From Alicyclobacillus hesperidum (GTDB taxonomy: Bacteria; Bacillota; Bacilli; Alicyclobacillales; Alicyclobacillaceae), in NCBI RefSeq assembly GCF_900107035.1, contig NZ_FNOJ01000018.1, forward strand, positions 1-62,203: 62,203 nucleotides of DNA, in the 5' to 3' direction. The translations under genes were made by a program, and so were the position numbers. The notes under the pieces were generated by a model. The model was not told where the DNA came from and did no database searches. It saw nothing but the letters and a program-made list of their open reading frames with translations. Of this stretch, positions 1-12,033 are shown one piece after another. Numbering within the stretch: the stretch's first letter is position 1; every line of letters begins with the position of its first letter.

Positions 1-67
1 CCATCACGGCGGCGAAAAGCATACTAACACCTTTCGCCGCCTGTGTCAACATCTCAAACGAAACATC

Positions 68-114
68 AAAAAAGAGGCTGTCCAACAGTTCAGCGATAGA
101 ACTGTGTCCAGCCT
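68..114 (-). terminator. Rho-independent terminator of the GNAT gene
   Basis: On the minus strand an imperfect hairpin (outer arms AGGCTG/CAGCCT, inner arms ACAGTTC/GAACTGT) is followed by a run of six T at 68-73. It overlaps the last codons of the acetyltransferase gene and would end its transcript. Confidence 0.75.
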
Positions 115-881
115 CCGATTTCTTCAAACCCAAGCCGTTGATAAATCCTACCCGCCTTCGGATTATCGTAAAACAAACAAAGGCCCTTGCCACGCTGGTC
201 GTACGTTTCACAGATTTTAGCCAAGCACTGCGTGGCATATCCCTGCCCTCGATATAAGGGCCTGGTGCAAACGCCTACTACCATTGCCGAAAGTGAATTC
301 TCGGCGACAGTGGAAGCGGATGATGCAAGTTCTCCTGCTTCGCCGGGCACAAAGTAGTGAAGTCCCGTCCGTGATTGAATGGATTGCCTGAGGCTTTCTC
401 GGGTCGTTGTGCTATCCGCGAACTCGACGATGGTTCGCCGCAATTGCAACAATGCGTCAACGTGATCGAGCGTCGCTTCCTGTACCAAAGAGGTATCTAT
501 GGACGGACGTGGCGCACCGGGTTTGCGTTCTGCAAAGTGGAACTCACGCGTACGACTAGGTATGTATCCAACAGCCTTGCGAAATGTCGCAAGCGACAAT
601 GAATCTCCCTGAAGCAAAGTCCATGCGGTGTTCGCCGCAAGAATGCGCACGACTTCTTCGGAGCCTTCTCCTGTTTCTGTTGAATAAATATAGCTACCGA
701 AGTAGCGCAAGAGCATGGTGTGTACATCGCCCTGATCGTCGATGTACCCCCACACTTCCTGAAACGGTGCATCATAACCGTGCGCCTCAATATCGCCAAG
801 CAGAAACAGATTCTGCGACGGTCTGCGCGTCAAGAACGGCATCACCCGGTCGTGATCGCAAGCGGTCAACTTCCGGAACAT
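90..881 (-). CDS. GNAT-family N-acetyltransferase
   Basis: A 263-residue protein. Its C-terminal half carries the GNAT acetyl-CoA fold: a strand ending in VVGVCTRPLYRGQGYAT (the R/Q-x-x-G-x-G/A pyrophosphate-binding loop) followed by LFYDNPKAGRIYQRLGFEEIG, the classic N-x-x-A-x-x-x-Y-x-x-x-GF motif. The N-terminal half looks like a degenerate second GNAT-like lobe. The start ATG has AGGGGAAGGA just upstream, and the gene ends in its own terminator, so it is monocistronic. The acyl acceptor cannot be read from the sequence; the family includes amino-acid, peptide and small-molecule acetyltransferases. Confidence 0.85.
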   Translation of the reverse strand: MFRKLTACDHDRVMPFLTRRPSQNLFLLGDIEAHGYDAPFQEVWGYIDDQGDVHTMLLRYFGSYIYSTETGEGSEEVVRILAANTAWTLLQGDSLSLATFRKAVGYIPSRTREFHFAERKPGAPRPSIDTSLVQEATLDHVDALLQLRRTIVEFADSTTTRESLRQSIQSRTGLHYFVPGEAGELASSASTVAENSLSAMVVGVCTRPLYRGQGYATQCLAKICETYDQRGKGLCLFYDNPKAGRIYQRLGFEEIGGWTQFYR

Positions 882-935
882 TCCTTCCCCTCATTTCCCG
901 ATCCGCCGCAGTAATCGGCAGCCAAGCGTGTTTCG

Positions 936-1046
936 TTATTCTTTGACGAGCGCGTTCACGACGATGAAACAGAGCACCACAAAAACGGCAAACGCAAGGT
1001 ACATAGCTGCCGTATGCACAAGAAACGTCCAAAGCACATTGCTCAT
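936..1046 (-). CDS. Small single-pass membrane peptide (36 aa)
   Basis: A short ORF between gyrA and the GNAT gene. It starts at an ATG preceded by a strong AGGAGGAG Shine-Dalgarno and ends in TAA. The peptide begins MSNVLWTFLVHTAAMYLAF and continues as one hydrophobic helix (about residues 4-31) with a short charged tail ending VKE. No family is recognised. The ribosome-binding site, uninterrupted hydrophobic segment and clean stop favour a real gene; it is short enough that chance remains possible. It lies 87 bp downstream of gyrA on the same strand and may be cotranscribed. Confidence 0.5.
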   Translation of the reverse strand: MSNVLWTFLVHTAAMYLAFAVFVVLCFIVVNALVKE

Positions 1047-1097
1047 CGGCGTCTCCTCCTCGGATTTCATCCTAGCAAACTAAGGCGAGTATCTCCA

Positions 1098-1121
1098 GTG
1101 GGTGGCATGTCAACCACCCAC
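1098..1121 (-). terminator. Hairpin downstream of gyrA
   Basis: A perfect 8-bp stem (GTGGGTGG/CCACCCAC) with an 8-nt loop lies just past the gyrA stop codon. No T-run follows on the minus strand, so it may be an imperfect terminator or an RNA-stabilising structure. Confidence 0.4.
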
Positions 1122-1132
1122 GCGAGCGCAAC

Positions 1133-3607
1133 TCATTCGCTTGGCGAATCGCCTTCGTCAGCATCATCATCCGCGACCACCCGGCTGACGGAAGCCACTT
1201 CCTGTCCCTCATCTACGTTGATCAACCGCACGCCTTGCGTATTCCTGCTTTGCGTAGAGATATCGCGCACATGAATGCGTATTGCAACGCCTGATTGCGA
1301 AATGATCATCAAGTCGTCGTCCGCTGTAACCATACACATTTCTATAGCTTGCCCGTTTTTCGGGGTGCAATTGATGGTCTTAATACCTTTGCCACCCCTC
1401 GACTGCGCACGATACTCCTGCACCGGCGTACGCTTCCCGTAGCCGCGCGACGTGACCACAAGGACATCGTGATCATCCTCTGCAACGTCCATGGCAATCA
1501 CTTCATCCTTGGCACCAAGAGAAATGCCCTTGACTCCTGTCGCGGCACGCCCCATCGGACGAACATCGGTCTCAGGGAAGCGGATGGCGAGGCCTTGGCG
1601 AGTCACCATCATGATTTCCTTTGTTCCGTCTGTCAATTTAACGCCAACCACGTCATCATCATCGCGAAGATTGATAGCAATTAAGCCGTTCTTGCGAATG
1701 TTAGAGTACTCGCTGAGCGGCGTCTTCTTGACGATGCCCTGGCGAGTTGCAAACACGAGATTGATCCCTTCGATCTCGGCCGGATCCAACGACTTCACAG
1801 GAATCACAGCGTTGATCTTCTCGTCTTGCTCGACATTCAGCAGATTCACGATTGGAATGCCACGCGCCTGCCGGCTGAACTCCGGCACGTCGTACGCCTT
1901 AATGGCGTACATCCGCCCACGATTGGTGAAAAACAATAGATAATCGTGCGTTGATGTGACATGTAAGCCTTCGACGAAGTCTTCATCGCGCGTTCCCATG
2001 AGCGACATGCCGCGTCCCCCACGCTTCTGACTGTGGTACGTCGAAAGTGGAATCCGCTTGATATAGCCGCGATGCGTGATGGCGATCACGACGTCGTGCA
2101 CGGGAATCAAATCTTCCTCGTTAATCTCGCCCTCCGCCGCGATGATCTTCGATTTCCGATCATCTCCGTACTTGTCGCGAATCTCCTTCAGCTCATCGCG
2201 AATCACACCCAAGAGCAACGACTCATCAGCCAAAATGGAACGTAAGTAGCGAATGCGCTCCATCAACTCTGCATATTCCTGCTCAATTTTTTCACGTTCC
2301 AAGCCAGTCAAACGCTGCAAGCGCATGTCGAGGATGGCCTGCGCCTGTTCCTCTGAGAGACCGAACGAAGTCATCAAACCCTCGCGTGCTTCATCAACCG
2401 TTTGCGATGCGCGAATGAGCGCGATCACGGCGTCCAAGTGATCGAGTGCAATCCGGAGTCCCTCCAGAATGTGTGCACGCGCTTCGGCTTTGTTTAGATC
2501 ATACTGCGTACGTCGCCGTACGACTTCGCGCTGGTGATTGAGATAATGGACCAGCGTCTCCCGCAGCGTCAGAATCTTTGGCTCGCCGTTGACCAAAGCC
2601 AAGTTGATAACTCCAAAGCTCGCCTGCAGGCTTGTGTGTTTAAACAGATTGTTCAACACGACCTGTGGCCGCACGTCGCGCCGCAACTCGATCACGACGC
2701 GCATGCCCTTCCGATCACTTTCGTCGCGCAAATCGGTGATACCGTCGACCTTCTTATCGCGCACCAATTCCGCGATTTTCTCGACAATCCGCGCCTTGTT
2801 CTGTTGGTATGGAATTTCCGTGACAACAATGCGCGTTTTGCCTGCCGACATCTCTTCAAAGTGCGTGACCGCACGAACCGTGATGGATCCTCGTCCCGTC
2901 TCATACGCTTTGCGGATCCCGTCACGGCCGAGAATTAAACCACCTGTCGGAAAGTCGGGGCCTTTGATGACCTTCATGAGATCATCAACTGTGGCATCAG
3001 GTCTGTCGATAAGCATGATGACACCATCGATGACCTCACGCAGGTTGTGTGGCGGAATGTTGGTCGCCATACCGACAGCGATGCCACTCGATCCGTTGAC
3101 AAGCAAATTCGGAAACCGCGAGGGCAAAACGACAGGCTCCTGCTCTTGCTCGTCATAGTTCGGGATGAAGTCGACCGTCTCTTTGTTGATATCGCGTAGC
3201 AACTCGAGCGCGATCGCAGACATACGAGATTCGGTATACCGCATAGCAGCGGCCGAATCGCCATCGATTGAGCCAAAGTTACCGTGGCCATCGACTAGTG
3301 GATACCGCGTCGAAAAATCCTGCGCCAAGCGCACCAGTGCGTCGTATACGGCTGTGTCACCATGCGGGTGAAATTTACCGAGAACATCACCTACGATACG
3401 CGACGACTTTTTATACGGTTTGTCCGGCGTCATGCCAGCGTCGTACATCGCATACAAAATTCTTCTATGGACAGGCTTAAGGCCATCGCGGACATCGGGA
3501 ATTGCCCGGGCAACGATGACGCTCATCGCGTAATCCATGAAGGAGTTTCGCAACTCCTGACTGATATCGACCGGTAGGACGCCGCGAGAACTATTCTGTT
3601 CTGCCAT
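1133..3607 (-). CDS. gyrA: DNA gyrase subunit A
   Basis: Breakage-reunion subunit of the A2B2 enzyme that introduces negative supercoils. The protein of about 824 residues begins MAEQNSSRG. The active-site tyrosine lies in AAMRYTE (about Tyr124). The quinolone-resistance-determining region reads [10 protein letters not shown], with Thr where many species have Ser (E. coli Ser83 position). The GyrA box QKRGGRG, needed for DNA wrapping, is present in the C-terminal beta-pinwheel, and the tail is acidic. The ATG at 3607 is preferred over an in-frame GTG three codons earlier because GAGGGG sits 8 nt before it. It lies 55 bp after gyrB in the same orientation. Confidence 0.97.
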   Translation of the reverse strand: MAEQNSSRGVLPVDISQELRNSFMDYAMSVIVARAIPDVRDGLKPVHRRILYAMYDAGMTPDKPYKKSSRIVGDVLGKFHPHGDTAVYDALVRLAQDFSTRYPLVDGHGNFGSIDGDSAAAMRYTESRMSAIALELLRDINKETVDFIPNYDEQEQEPVVLPSRFPNLLVNGSSGIAVGMATNIPPHNLREVIDGVIMLIDRPDATVDDLMKVIKGPDFPTGGLILGRDGIRKAYETGRGSITVRAVTHFEEMSAGKTRIVVTEIPYQQNKARIVEKIAELVRDKKVDGITDLRDESDRKGMRVVIELRRDVRPQVVLNNLFKHTSLQASFGVINLALVNGEPKILTLRETLVHYLNHQREVVRRRTQYDLNKAEARAHILEGLRIALDHLDAVIALIRASQTVDEAREGLMTSFGLSEEQAQAILDMRLQRLTGLEREKIEQEYAELMERIRYLRSILADESLLLGVIRDELKEIRDKYGDDRKSKIIAAEGEINEEDLIPVHDVVIAITHRGYIKRIPLSTYHSQKRGGRGMSLMGTRDEDFVEGLHVTSTHDYLLFFTNRGRMYAIKAYDVPEFSRQARGIPIVNLLNVEQDEKINAVIPVKSLDPAEIEGINLVFATRQGIVKKTPLSEYSNIRKNGLIAINLRDDDDVVGVKLTDGTKEIMMVTRQGLAIRFPETDVRPMGRAATGVKGISLGAKDEVIAMDVAEDDHDVLVVTSRGYGKRTPVQEYRAQSRGGKGIKTINCTPKNGQAIEMCMVTADDDLMIISQSGVAIRIHVRDISTQSRNTQGVRLINVDEGQEVASVSRVVADDDADEGDSPSE

Positions 3608-3662
3608 GCCATTCACCCCTCATCGGAATTTCCCCGCCTGGGCTCCCTTTAGTAGAGCGCGA

Positions 3663-6746
<3,084 letters not shown>

Positions 6747-6760
<14 letters not shown>

Positions 6761-6971
6761 GCTCATCTCCGACCAGTCGGTAGGTCTTGGCACCAATGAC
6801 GAGAATGTCGCCAGGAACCAACTTCCGTCCTCGGCGTTGTTCTGGCTCACCATTGACACGAACGGATTGTCCTGCGAGATAGGCCTTAACCTCTCCGCCC
6901 GAAGAGACGATGTCGAGTCGTTTTAGAAGCTGTCCCAATGTGATGTACCCATCTTCTATGCGTACGTCCAT
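6747..6971 (-). CDS. yaaA: S4-domain RNA-binding protein YaaA
   Basis: A 74-residue S4-like protein: ITLGQLLKRLDIVSSGG and AYLAGQSVRVNGEPEQRRGRKLVPGD form the alpha-L RNA-binding motif seen in ribosomal protein S4 and in small homologues conserved between dnaN and recF in Firmicutes. Its exact job is not settled in the family; a role in ribosome assembly or RNA binding has been proposed. The ATG at 6971 is preceded by GGAGGT; an upstream GTG lies inside that ribosome-binding site and is less likely. It starts 3 nt after dnaN and overlaps recF. Confidence 0.92.
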
Positions 6972-6973
6972 GT

Positions 6974-8095
6974 TTACCTCCACAGCACTGGCGAAATCAG
7001 CTGGAGGATCGATGAGTCGCCGGTCTTTTCTATGACAAACGCCTGTGTTGGACCGTTAAATCGAATATTGACTTCCGCTGCATTGAGAGCTCGTAACGCA
7101 TCCATGACATAGCGCGCATTAAATGCAATTTGCAGGTCTTCCCCTTGTCTCTGCAGGACTTGCACCGTTTCTGAGACATTACCGATTTCCGGCGAGCTAG
7201 ATGAGACCGTAATGGCGTCCTGTTCCATTTCAAGGCGAACCATATTGTTATCGCGATCGCGGGCAATCAAAGCAGCCCGGTCAATTGCGCCGAGCATTTC
7301 ATCGCCTGAGACGACCAGTTCGGTTTTGGCTGATGTAGGGATCAAGCGTGAAGTATCAGGATACGTGCCTTCGAGCAAGCGTGTATAAAAACTGGTCTGT
7401 CCGCAAACGAACAAGCTGTGGCTGGGCGTTAGATAGATTTCAACTGGCTCATCGTTGTCCGGCAAGATCTTGGCCAGTTCAACCAGTGATTTTCCTGGTA
7501 TAACGGCTTCCCAATTTGGAAGATCGGCTTGGACGACACGATGTTTGGCCAAGCGCAGACCATCGGTTGCGATAAAAGTCAGTTCGTCATTTTTACACGT
7601 GATCGAAATCCCTGTCAAAATAGGACGAACTTCCGATGTCGCCGTGGCAAAAGCAGTCGTTTCAATCAATCTTGCTAGTGTGGACGATGGGATTTGGGCC
7701 CCTGTGATACCGAGAAACTTGGGTAATTCGGGGAATTCATCGGCATCGATGCCATGTAGATGAAACTGCACCTTACCAGATGAAATTTCAGTCATATAGT
7801 TGCTCGCGACTTGCATAGTAATTTGTGTGTCCGGAAGCTTGCGGACAATGTCGCTGAAGTAACGCGCCGGTAGCACGATGGAGCCCGGATCAAGCACGGT
7901 CAACTGATTATGTTCATCGCTTTGGATTCGCATTTGAATCGCCAATTGCAAGTCATATGCCGTTGCAATGAGTTCATGTTCGCGAACTTCAAGCAAAATC
8001 CCTGTCAATGCCTGTTTCGGGGTACGGACTGCCACAGCCTTCGAAACGGTTTGTATCGCAAGTACCAACGCCGTTTTGGAAATGGCAAAACGCAT
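6974..8095 (-). CDS. dnaN: DNA polymerase III beta subunit (sliding clamp)
   Basis: A 373-residue processivity clamp, made of three similar beta-clamp domains, that forms a dimeric ring around DNA and tethers polymerase and repair proteins. Family features include the N-terminal MRFAISKTALVLAIQTVSKAV and the C-terminal QLISPVLWR, close to the usual end of the third domain. A clear GAAGGAG ribosome-binding site precedes the ATG. It follows dnaA on the same strand after a spacer of about 230 bp that carries DnaA boxes, so origin binding may influence dnaN expression. Confidence 0.97.
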   Translation of the reverse strand: MRFAISKTALVLAIQTVSKAVAVRTPKQALTGILLEVREHELIATAYDLQLAIQMRIQSDEHNQLTVLDPGSIVLPARYFSDIVRKLPDTQITMQVASNYMTEISSGKVQFHLHGIDADEFPELPKFLGITGAQIPSSTLARLIETTAFATATSEVRPILTGISITCKNDELTFIATDGLRLAKHRVVQADLPNWEAVIPGKSLVELAKILPDNDEPVEIYLTPSHSLFVCGQTSFYTRLLEGTYPDTSRLIPTSAKTELVVSGDEMLGAIDRAALIARDRDNNMVRLEMEQDAITVSSSSPEIGNVSETVQVLQRQGEDLQIAFNARYVMDALRALNAAEVNIRFNGPTQAFVIEKTGDSSILQLISPVLWR

Positions 8096-8214
8096 GCACG
8101 TCGACTCCTTCCTGAGGCCGAAGATGAGCCTTAGGTGTCTCGTTTTCTTAATTTAGAATAAGTAGGTTAGATCTTTAACAAGATCGTATTCATAGTCATA
8201 GGTGCGGTGAATCA

Positions 8215-8302
8215 TGTGGATAAGTGTCGGATCATGAAGAAATATATCATACACAGCTTGTTGATAAACGTGTGGATAAGTGCATAAATCACGTTGTCCA
8301 CA
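8215..8302. other. DnaA-box cluster between dnaA and dnaN (second origin lobe)
   Basis: Two perfect DnaA boxes in the orientation TGTGGATAA (8215-8223 and 8271-8279) and a one-mismatch box TTGTCCACA (8294-8302) lie in the 228-bp dnaA-dnaN spacer. Bipartite origins with boxes on both sides of dnaA are known in Bacillus. The motifs are seen directly; origin function is inferred. Confidence 0.7.
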
Positions 8303-8323
8303 TGTGCATAGTTGTGTACAGAT

Positions 8324-9721
8324 TCACATAAGTGTGCGGATGGCCTCTGCCAGTCGGTCGATGGTTGCACGTAAATCCGTATCTTTCTCCATTTCCTCCG
8401 CGACGCGATCGCAAGCATGCATGACTGTAGTGTGATCGCGCCCACCGAATGCCTCTCCAATGCGCGGCAAAGACATGTCGGTCAATTCGCGTGTCAAATA
8501 CATGGCGATTTGGCGCGGGAACGCAATATTGCGCGTGCGCTTTTTACCACGTAAGTCCTCGATGCGCAGGCCGTAGTGATCACTGACAACTTTTTGTACC
8601 TGGTTGACCGTGACGGCGCGCGGCCGGTTGGGCTGAATAATATCTTTTAGCGCCACCTGTGCAAGTTCGGGCGTTACGTCTTCATTGACCAACGACGAGT
8701 AGGCGACGACACGAATGAGTGCTCCTTCCAGCTCGCGTATATTGGAGTCGATCTGATCCGCAATATACGCAAGTACATTTTCGGAGATATCGAGTCCGTC
8801 GGATTTCGCCTTTCGCTGCAAGATAGCGATTCTGGTCTCGAGATCTGGCGGCTGAATATCGGTGATGAGCCCCCATTCAAAGCGCGATCGCAAGCGGTCT
8901 TCCAGCGTCGGGATTTCACGCGGCGGGCGATCGCTGCTGATGACAATTTGTTTTCCCGCTTCATGAAGGCTGTTGAACGTGTGAAAAAACTCTTCCTGGG
9001 TCTGTTCTTTGTTTGCAAGAAATTGAATATCGTCGATCAGCAGGACGTCTATCGAGCGATACTTGCTTCGAAACAGTTCTGTGCTGCCATCGCGAATGGC
9101 CGTGATGAATTCATTGGTGAAGCGTTCTGATGACAAATAGCGAACCTTGGCCAACGGATTGTACTCTTTGACGTAGTGCCCAATCGCGTGCATGAGGTGC
9201 GTCTTGCCAAGGCCGACACCGCCATAAATAAACAACGGGTTGTACGCTTGTGCCGGTCTCTCTGAGACAGCCAAGCACGCGGCATGTGCGAATCGGTTGC
9301 TGGCACCGATGACGAAGGTTTCAAAGGTATAGCGAGGGATGAGTGACGCAGTGGTATCCCCGTCCTCTTCCGTTGCCGCTTGTCCAGCCGTTTGCGCAGG
9401 TTGGCGATCCTTCGCTGGCGTTTCCAATGTCGCAGCCGTTTGTTCTTCTTTAGAAGGCGTAACGAATCGAATCCGATACTCCTGCTCTGTCAGCGCAATA
9501 ATGAGGTTTTGAATCATGGATGTATAGCGCTGTTCAATCCAGTTTCGTACAAAGGTAGACGGCACAAGGACATATAAAATGCGCGCTTCCTCATCTAGCC
9601 GTACAATCTTTGTTTCTTCAAACCAGATGTTGAATGTCGGCCCGGATAAGCGCTCCTTGAGCATGATCAGCACCTGATCCCAGAGGGTATCAAGGTACGT
9701 CGCGTCTAAGCCTGCATTCAT
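8324..9721 (-). CDS. dnaA: Chromosomal replication initiator protein DnaA
   Basis: A 465-residue AAA+ initiator that binds DnaA boxes and melts oriC. Domain I (about residues 1-85) is followed by a variable linker rich in Gln, Thr and Glu, then the AAA+ core with Walker A GGVGLGKTH and Walker B VLLIDDIQFLA. The C-terminal helix-turn-helix contains GGRDHTTVMHACDRV, the DnaA signature contacting the 9-mer. It is flanked on both sides by DnaA boxes, so autoregulation is likely. It faces away from rpmH across oriC, the standard Bacilli arrangement. Confidence 0.98.
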   Translation of the reverse strand: MNAGLDATYLDTLWDQVLIMLKERLSGPTFNIWFEETKIVRLDEEARILYVLVPSTFVRNWIEQRYTSMIQNLIIALTEQEYRIRFVTPSKEEQTAATLETPAKDRQPAQTAGQAATEEDGDTTASLIPRYTFETFVIGASNRFAHAACLAVSERPAQAYNPLFIYGGVGLGKTHLMHAIGHYVKEYNPLAKVRYLSSERFTNEFITAIRDGSTELFRSKYRSIDVLLIDDIQFLANKEQTQEEFFHTFNSLHEAGKQIVISSDRPPREIPTLEDRLRSRFEWGLITDIQPPDLETRIAILQRKAKSDGLDISENVLAYIADQIDSNIRELEGALIRVVAYSSLVNEDVTPELAQVALKDIIQPNRPRAVTVNQVQKVVSDHYGLRIEDLRGKKRTRNIAFPRQIAMYLTRELTDMSLPRIGEAFGGRDHTTVMHACDRVAEEMEKDTDLRATIDRLAEAIRTLM

Positions 9722-10120
9722 ATGACAAGAAGCCCCCTAGTGATGAAAGAAAAAAGTTATCCACAGCACCTGGGAGTCGAGGAATGACAAGTGACGGCAA
9801 TCCTTCAAAGAGGCGTCCCTGTGGATATATTCTACGAATCTATAAACATATAAATAGGCTGTGGGAAAGGTTATCCACAACCTGTGGATAAAGCTGTGGA
9901 TATAAGCGAATCATACACAGCGTCTGTGGATAACGATAGGGCTTATCATAGCAGATAAATTCAGAGTCGAGCAATGTCGAAATGTATCTTTTCCACACAA
10001 TCCATAGCAAAGGATGTCGAAGTGGATTTCGGTTGTGGAAATGTGCGCGTTGCTGTGGATGAAGAGAGGTTGTGGAAAATAAAATAGGGCTTTGAGATGT
10101 GTTATCCACATGTGGATAGG
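9722..10120. other. oriC: Chromosomal replication origin oriC
   Basis: The gene-free stretch between dnaA and rpmH is crowded with DnaA boxes. Perfect boxes: TTATCCACA at 9757-9765, 9871-9879 and 10102-10110, and the reverse form TGTGGATAA at 9883-9891 and 9925-9933. One-mismatch forms lie at 9820-9828, 9895-9903, 9989-9997 and 10111-10119; weaker TGTGGAAA-like forms at 10034-10042 and 10071-10079. An AT-rich stretch around 9838-9857 is a possible unwinding element. Gene context (rpmH-oriC-dnaA) agrees with Bacillus. The exact melting site cannot be fixed by reading. Confidence 0.93.
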
Positions 10121-10135
10121 TGGATGGCTGTTCGA

Positions 10136-10162
10136 TTGACAAGAGGAGTATCATTGTGTAAT
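10136..10162 (+). promoter_or_regulatory. Candidate sigma-A promoter for rpmH-rnpA
   Basis: A perfect -35 TTGACA (10136-10141) is followed 15 nt later by TGTAAT (10157-10162), one base from the -10 consensus. The spacing is short, so the true -10 could be shifted by a few bases. It lies about 40 bp upstream of the rpmH start and directly next to the outermost DnaA boxes. Confidence 0.45.
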
Positions 10163-10204
10163 GTACCTAACGTCTGTCTTTTGTCTTAAGAGGGAGGTGT
10201 CCTG

Positions 10205-10339
10205 ATGAAGCCGACCTATCAACCGAATGTACGGAAGCGCAAAAAGAACCACGGATTTCGTAAGCGGATGTCGACAAAGAACGGTCGTCGCGTCTTGGCC
10301 GCACGTCGCGCCAAGGGCCGTAAAGTTCTATCAGCGTAA
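10205..10339 (+). CDS. rpmH: 50S ribosomal protein L34
   Basis: A 44-residue, strongly basic protein beginning [18 protein letters not shown] and ending GRKVLSA, a textbook L34. The ribosome-binding site GGGAGGTG precedes the ATG. It is the first gene rightward of oriC and is separated from rnpA by a terminator-like hairpin, which probably sets the excess of L34 over RNase P protein. Confidence 0.97.
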   Translation: MKPTYQPNVRKRKKNHGFRKRMSTKNGRRVLAARRAKGRKVLSA

Positions 10340-10340
10340 G

Positions 10341-10363
10341 GGCCACGTTTCGTGGCCTTTTTT
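10341..10363 (+). terminator. Intrinsic terminator or attenuator between rpmH and rnpA
   Basis: A perfect 7-bp stem GGCCACG/CGTGGCC with a TTT loop is followed by six T. It starts right after the rpmH stop. Because rnpA has no obvious promoter of its own, partial read-through is the likely mode. Confidence 0.8.
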
Positions 10364-10394
10364 GATGACTGTATCGGGACTGGAGGACTGGGTT

Positions 10395-10733
10395 TTGCAG
10401 AGCCAGTTTCGTTTAAAGGAAAATCGCGATTTTCGCCGTGTGTTTCGGCGAGGGAAGTCGTTTGCGACAGCAAGACTTGTATTGTATTATTGCGACAATC
10501 GTCACGATGGCGTACGTGTTGGTTTTTCGATAAGCAAAAAGGTTGGCAATGCGGTCGTTCGCAATCGTTTAAAGCGTGTGTTGCGGGCGGTTTTTCAGAC
10601 GTGGTTGCCAGAGTTGAAAGACAAGTCCATTGATATTGTAGTGGTATGCCGTACAGACGCTGCCGACGCGGATTTTCAAATTTTGTATCAAGATGTGTCG
10701 AAGCTCCTCCACAAGTCAAAAATCGTGATATGA
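10395..10733 (+). CDS. rnpA: Ribonuclease P protein component
   Basis: The 112-residue protein subunit of RNase P, which with the RNA subunit matures tRNA 5' ends. It shows FRLKENRDFRRVFRRG at the N-terminus and the RNR-type signature AVVRNRLKRVLRAVF. The open frame begins far upstream inside rpmH, but a TTG at 10395 has GGAGG 8 nt before it and gives the family-like start LQSQFRLKENRDF, so I chose it. It is followed by yidD and yidC, the common rpmH-rnpA-yidD-yidC order. Confidence 0.93.
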   Translation: MQSQFRLKENRDFRRVFRRGKSFATARLVLYYCDNRHDGVRVGFSISKKVGNAVVRNRLKRVLRAVFQTWLPELKDKSIDIVVVCRTDAADADFQILYQDVSKLLHKSKIVI

Positions 10734-10754
10734 TGTGACCGGGGATGAGTACGG

Positions 10755-10973
10755 ATGCGATGGTTGCTGATTAAGTTGATTCGCGCATATCAGTTGTTTA
10801 TTTCACCGATGACGCTTCCGACTTGTCGGTTTACTCCGTCGTGTTCTGAATACGCTGTACAAGCTGTTGCGAGATTTGGGCCTGTTTACGGTAGTTGGCT
10901 CGCGGTTCGCCGATTGGTTAAATGCGGTCCATGGCATCCAGGCGGCGTTGACGAAGTTCCGCAGGCGAAGTAG
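10755..10973 (+). CDS. yidD: Membrane protein insertion efficiency factor YidD
   Basis: A 72-residue protein with the YidD core: [18 protein letters not shown], then [15 protein letters not shown] and [17 protein letters not shown]. The N-terminal amphipathic helix associates with the inner face of the membrane, and the protein assists YidC/Sec insertion. It lies between rnpA and yidC, 12 bp before the yidC start, consistent with cotranscription. Confidence 0.95.
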   Translation: MRWLLIKLIRAYQLFISPMTLPTCRFTPSCSEYAVQAVARFGPVYGSWLAVRRLVKCGPWHPGGVDEVPQAK

Positions 10974-10985
10974 GGGGATATCTGG

Positions 10986-11984
10986 TTGAAGTCAAAACGC
11001 ACGCAGAGAAAGTGGACGTTTTTACTCAGTGCGGTAGTGGTGCTGGCCGTAACCGGGTGCGGTATGTACCCAAGCAAGCCTGGCCATTGGCCGCATAACG
11101 TATGGGGTACTATCCTTCATGGCATTTCGGACTTGATGGATTTCTTTGCTCGACATCTCGGCAATAACTACGGGATTGCCATCCTAATTATGACCATCAT
11201 TGTCCGTTTGATCATTCTTCCGTTGTTTATTCGGCAACTCCGTTATCAACGAGTCATGATGGAGCTGCAACCACAGATTCAGAAGATTCGTTCCAAGTAC
11301 AAGGGCGACAACCAGAAGATTCAAGAAGAAACCATGAAGCTATATCAAGAGACGGGCGCCAATCCGCTTGCGGGATGTTTCCCAATGCTTATTCAGCTCC
11401 CGTTTTTGTACGCGTTTTACGGCGCTATATTGGGCAATCCCAATATGCGTGAGAGTACGTTCCTCGGAATTTTCCGCTTGGGACAACATGACCCTTACTA
11501 CGTCTTGCCGATTTTAGCCGGCTTGTCGACACTGTTATCGTCGTGGTTGACCATGCGCAATCAGCCCGCGCAACAGCGCGCCATGTTGTTTGTGATGCCC
11601 GTGATGATTTTCTTTATCGGTGCGCGCTTGCCAGGCGGACTTGTGTTGTACTGGATTTACACCAACCTGATCACGGCTATTCAAACGTACTTTTTCATTA
11701 CTCGCCCAACTGCTAAAGGCACTTTGGCTCCAGCAGGAGCGTCTGCGACGGCTTCAGCACCAGCTCGGTCTGCGGGGGAGAAGCGCGGGTCTGCCAAGGT
11801 TTCAACGAGTCCGAAGGGGTCAAATCGCACGACGCCCGCGAAGGCAAACCGCAGTGAGAAAGATATGTCGAAGGCTGATTCGACGAGCGGAAGTAAGTCA
11901 GAAAAGCGTAAATCAAGTGCTCCTAAACAAGTTGATCAACAAGATCAGTCTTCGAGTCGTTCGGACACAGAGACGGTGGATTAA
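10986..11984 (+). CDS. yidC: Membrane protein insertase YidC/SpoIIIJ/OxaI family (lipoprotein)
   Basis: A 332-residue insertase. The N-terminus is a lipoprotein signal (basic SKRTQRK, hydrophobic core, lipobox AVTGC), as in Gram-positive YidC1/SpoIIIJ. The conserved insertase core follows: YGIAILIMTIIVRLIILPL carrying the groove arginine, a cytoplasmic helical hairpin (MMELQPQIQKIRSKYKGD), then four more membrane segments. The last 90 residues are a Ser/Thr/Lys-rich cytoplasmic tail, of the kind that helps bind ribosomes. It starts with TTG after a GGGGG ribosome-binding site. In spore formers SpoIIIJ also supports forespore activation. Confidence 0.95.
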   Translation: MKSKRTQRKWTFLLSAVVVLAVTGCGMYPSKPGHWPHNVWGTILHGISDLMDFFARHLGNNYGIAILIMTIIVRLIILPLFIRQLRYQRVMMELQPQIQKIRSKYKGDNQKIQEETMKLYQETGANPLAGCFPMLIQLPFLYAFYGAILGNPNMRESTFLGIFRLGQHDPYYVLPILAGLSTLLSSWLTMRNQPAQQRAMLFVMPVMIFFIGARLPGGLVLYWIYTNLITAIQTYFFITRPTAKGTLAPAGASATASAPARSAGEKRGSAKVSTSPKGSNRTTPAKANRSEKDMSKADSTSGSKSEKRKSSAPKQVDQQDQSSSRSDTETVD

Positions 11985-12033
11985 ACGGTTAGCGAGGGTC
12001 GCGTGCAACGTGTTGACTGAGGGAGTGGCCTAG

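Noticed and set aside
2589-3158. 189-residue plus-strand frame antisense to gyrA
   Set aside because: It lies fully inside the conserved gyrA coding sequence, has no ribosome-binding site or recognisable domain, and is explained by codon bias on the opposite strand.
8096-8323. Minus-strand frame over 8212-8460 as a small gene
   Set aside because: It overlaps the dnaA 3' end and the DnaA boxes and has no supporting ribosome-binding site.
10227-10394. N-terminal extension of rnpA overlapping rpmH
   Set aside because: It would overlap rpmH and the terminator and has no similarity to RNase P protein.
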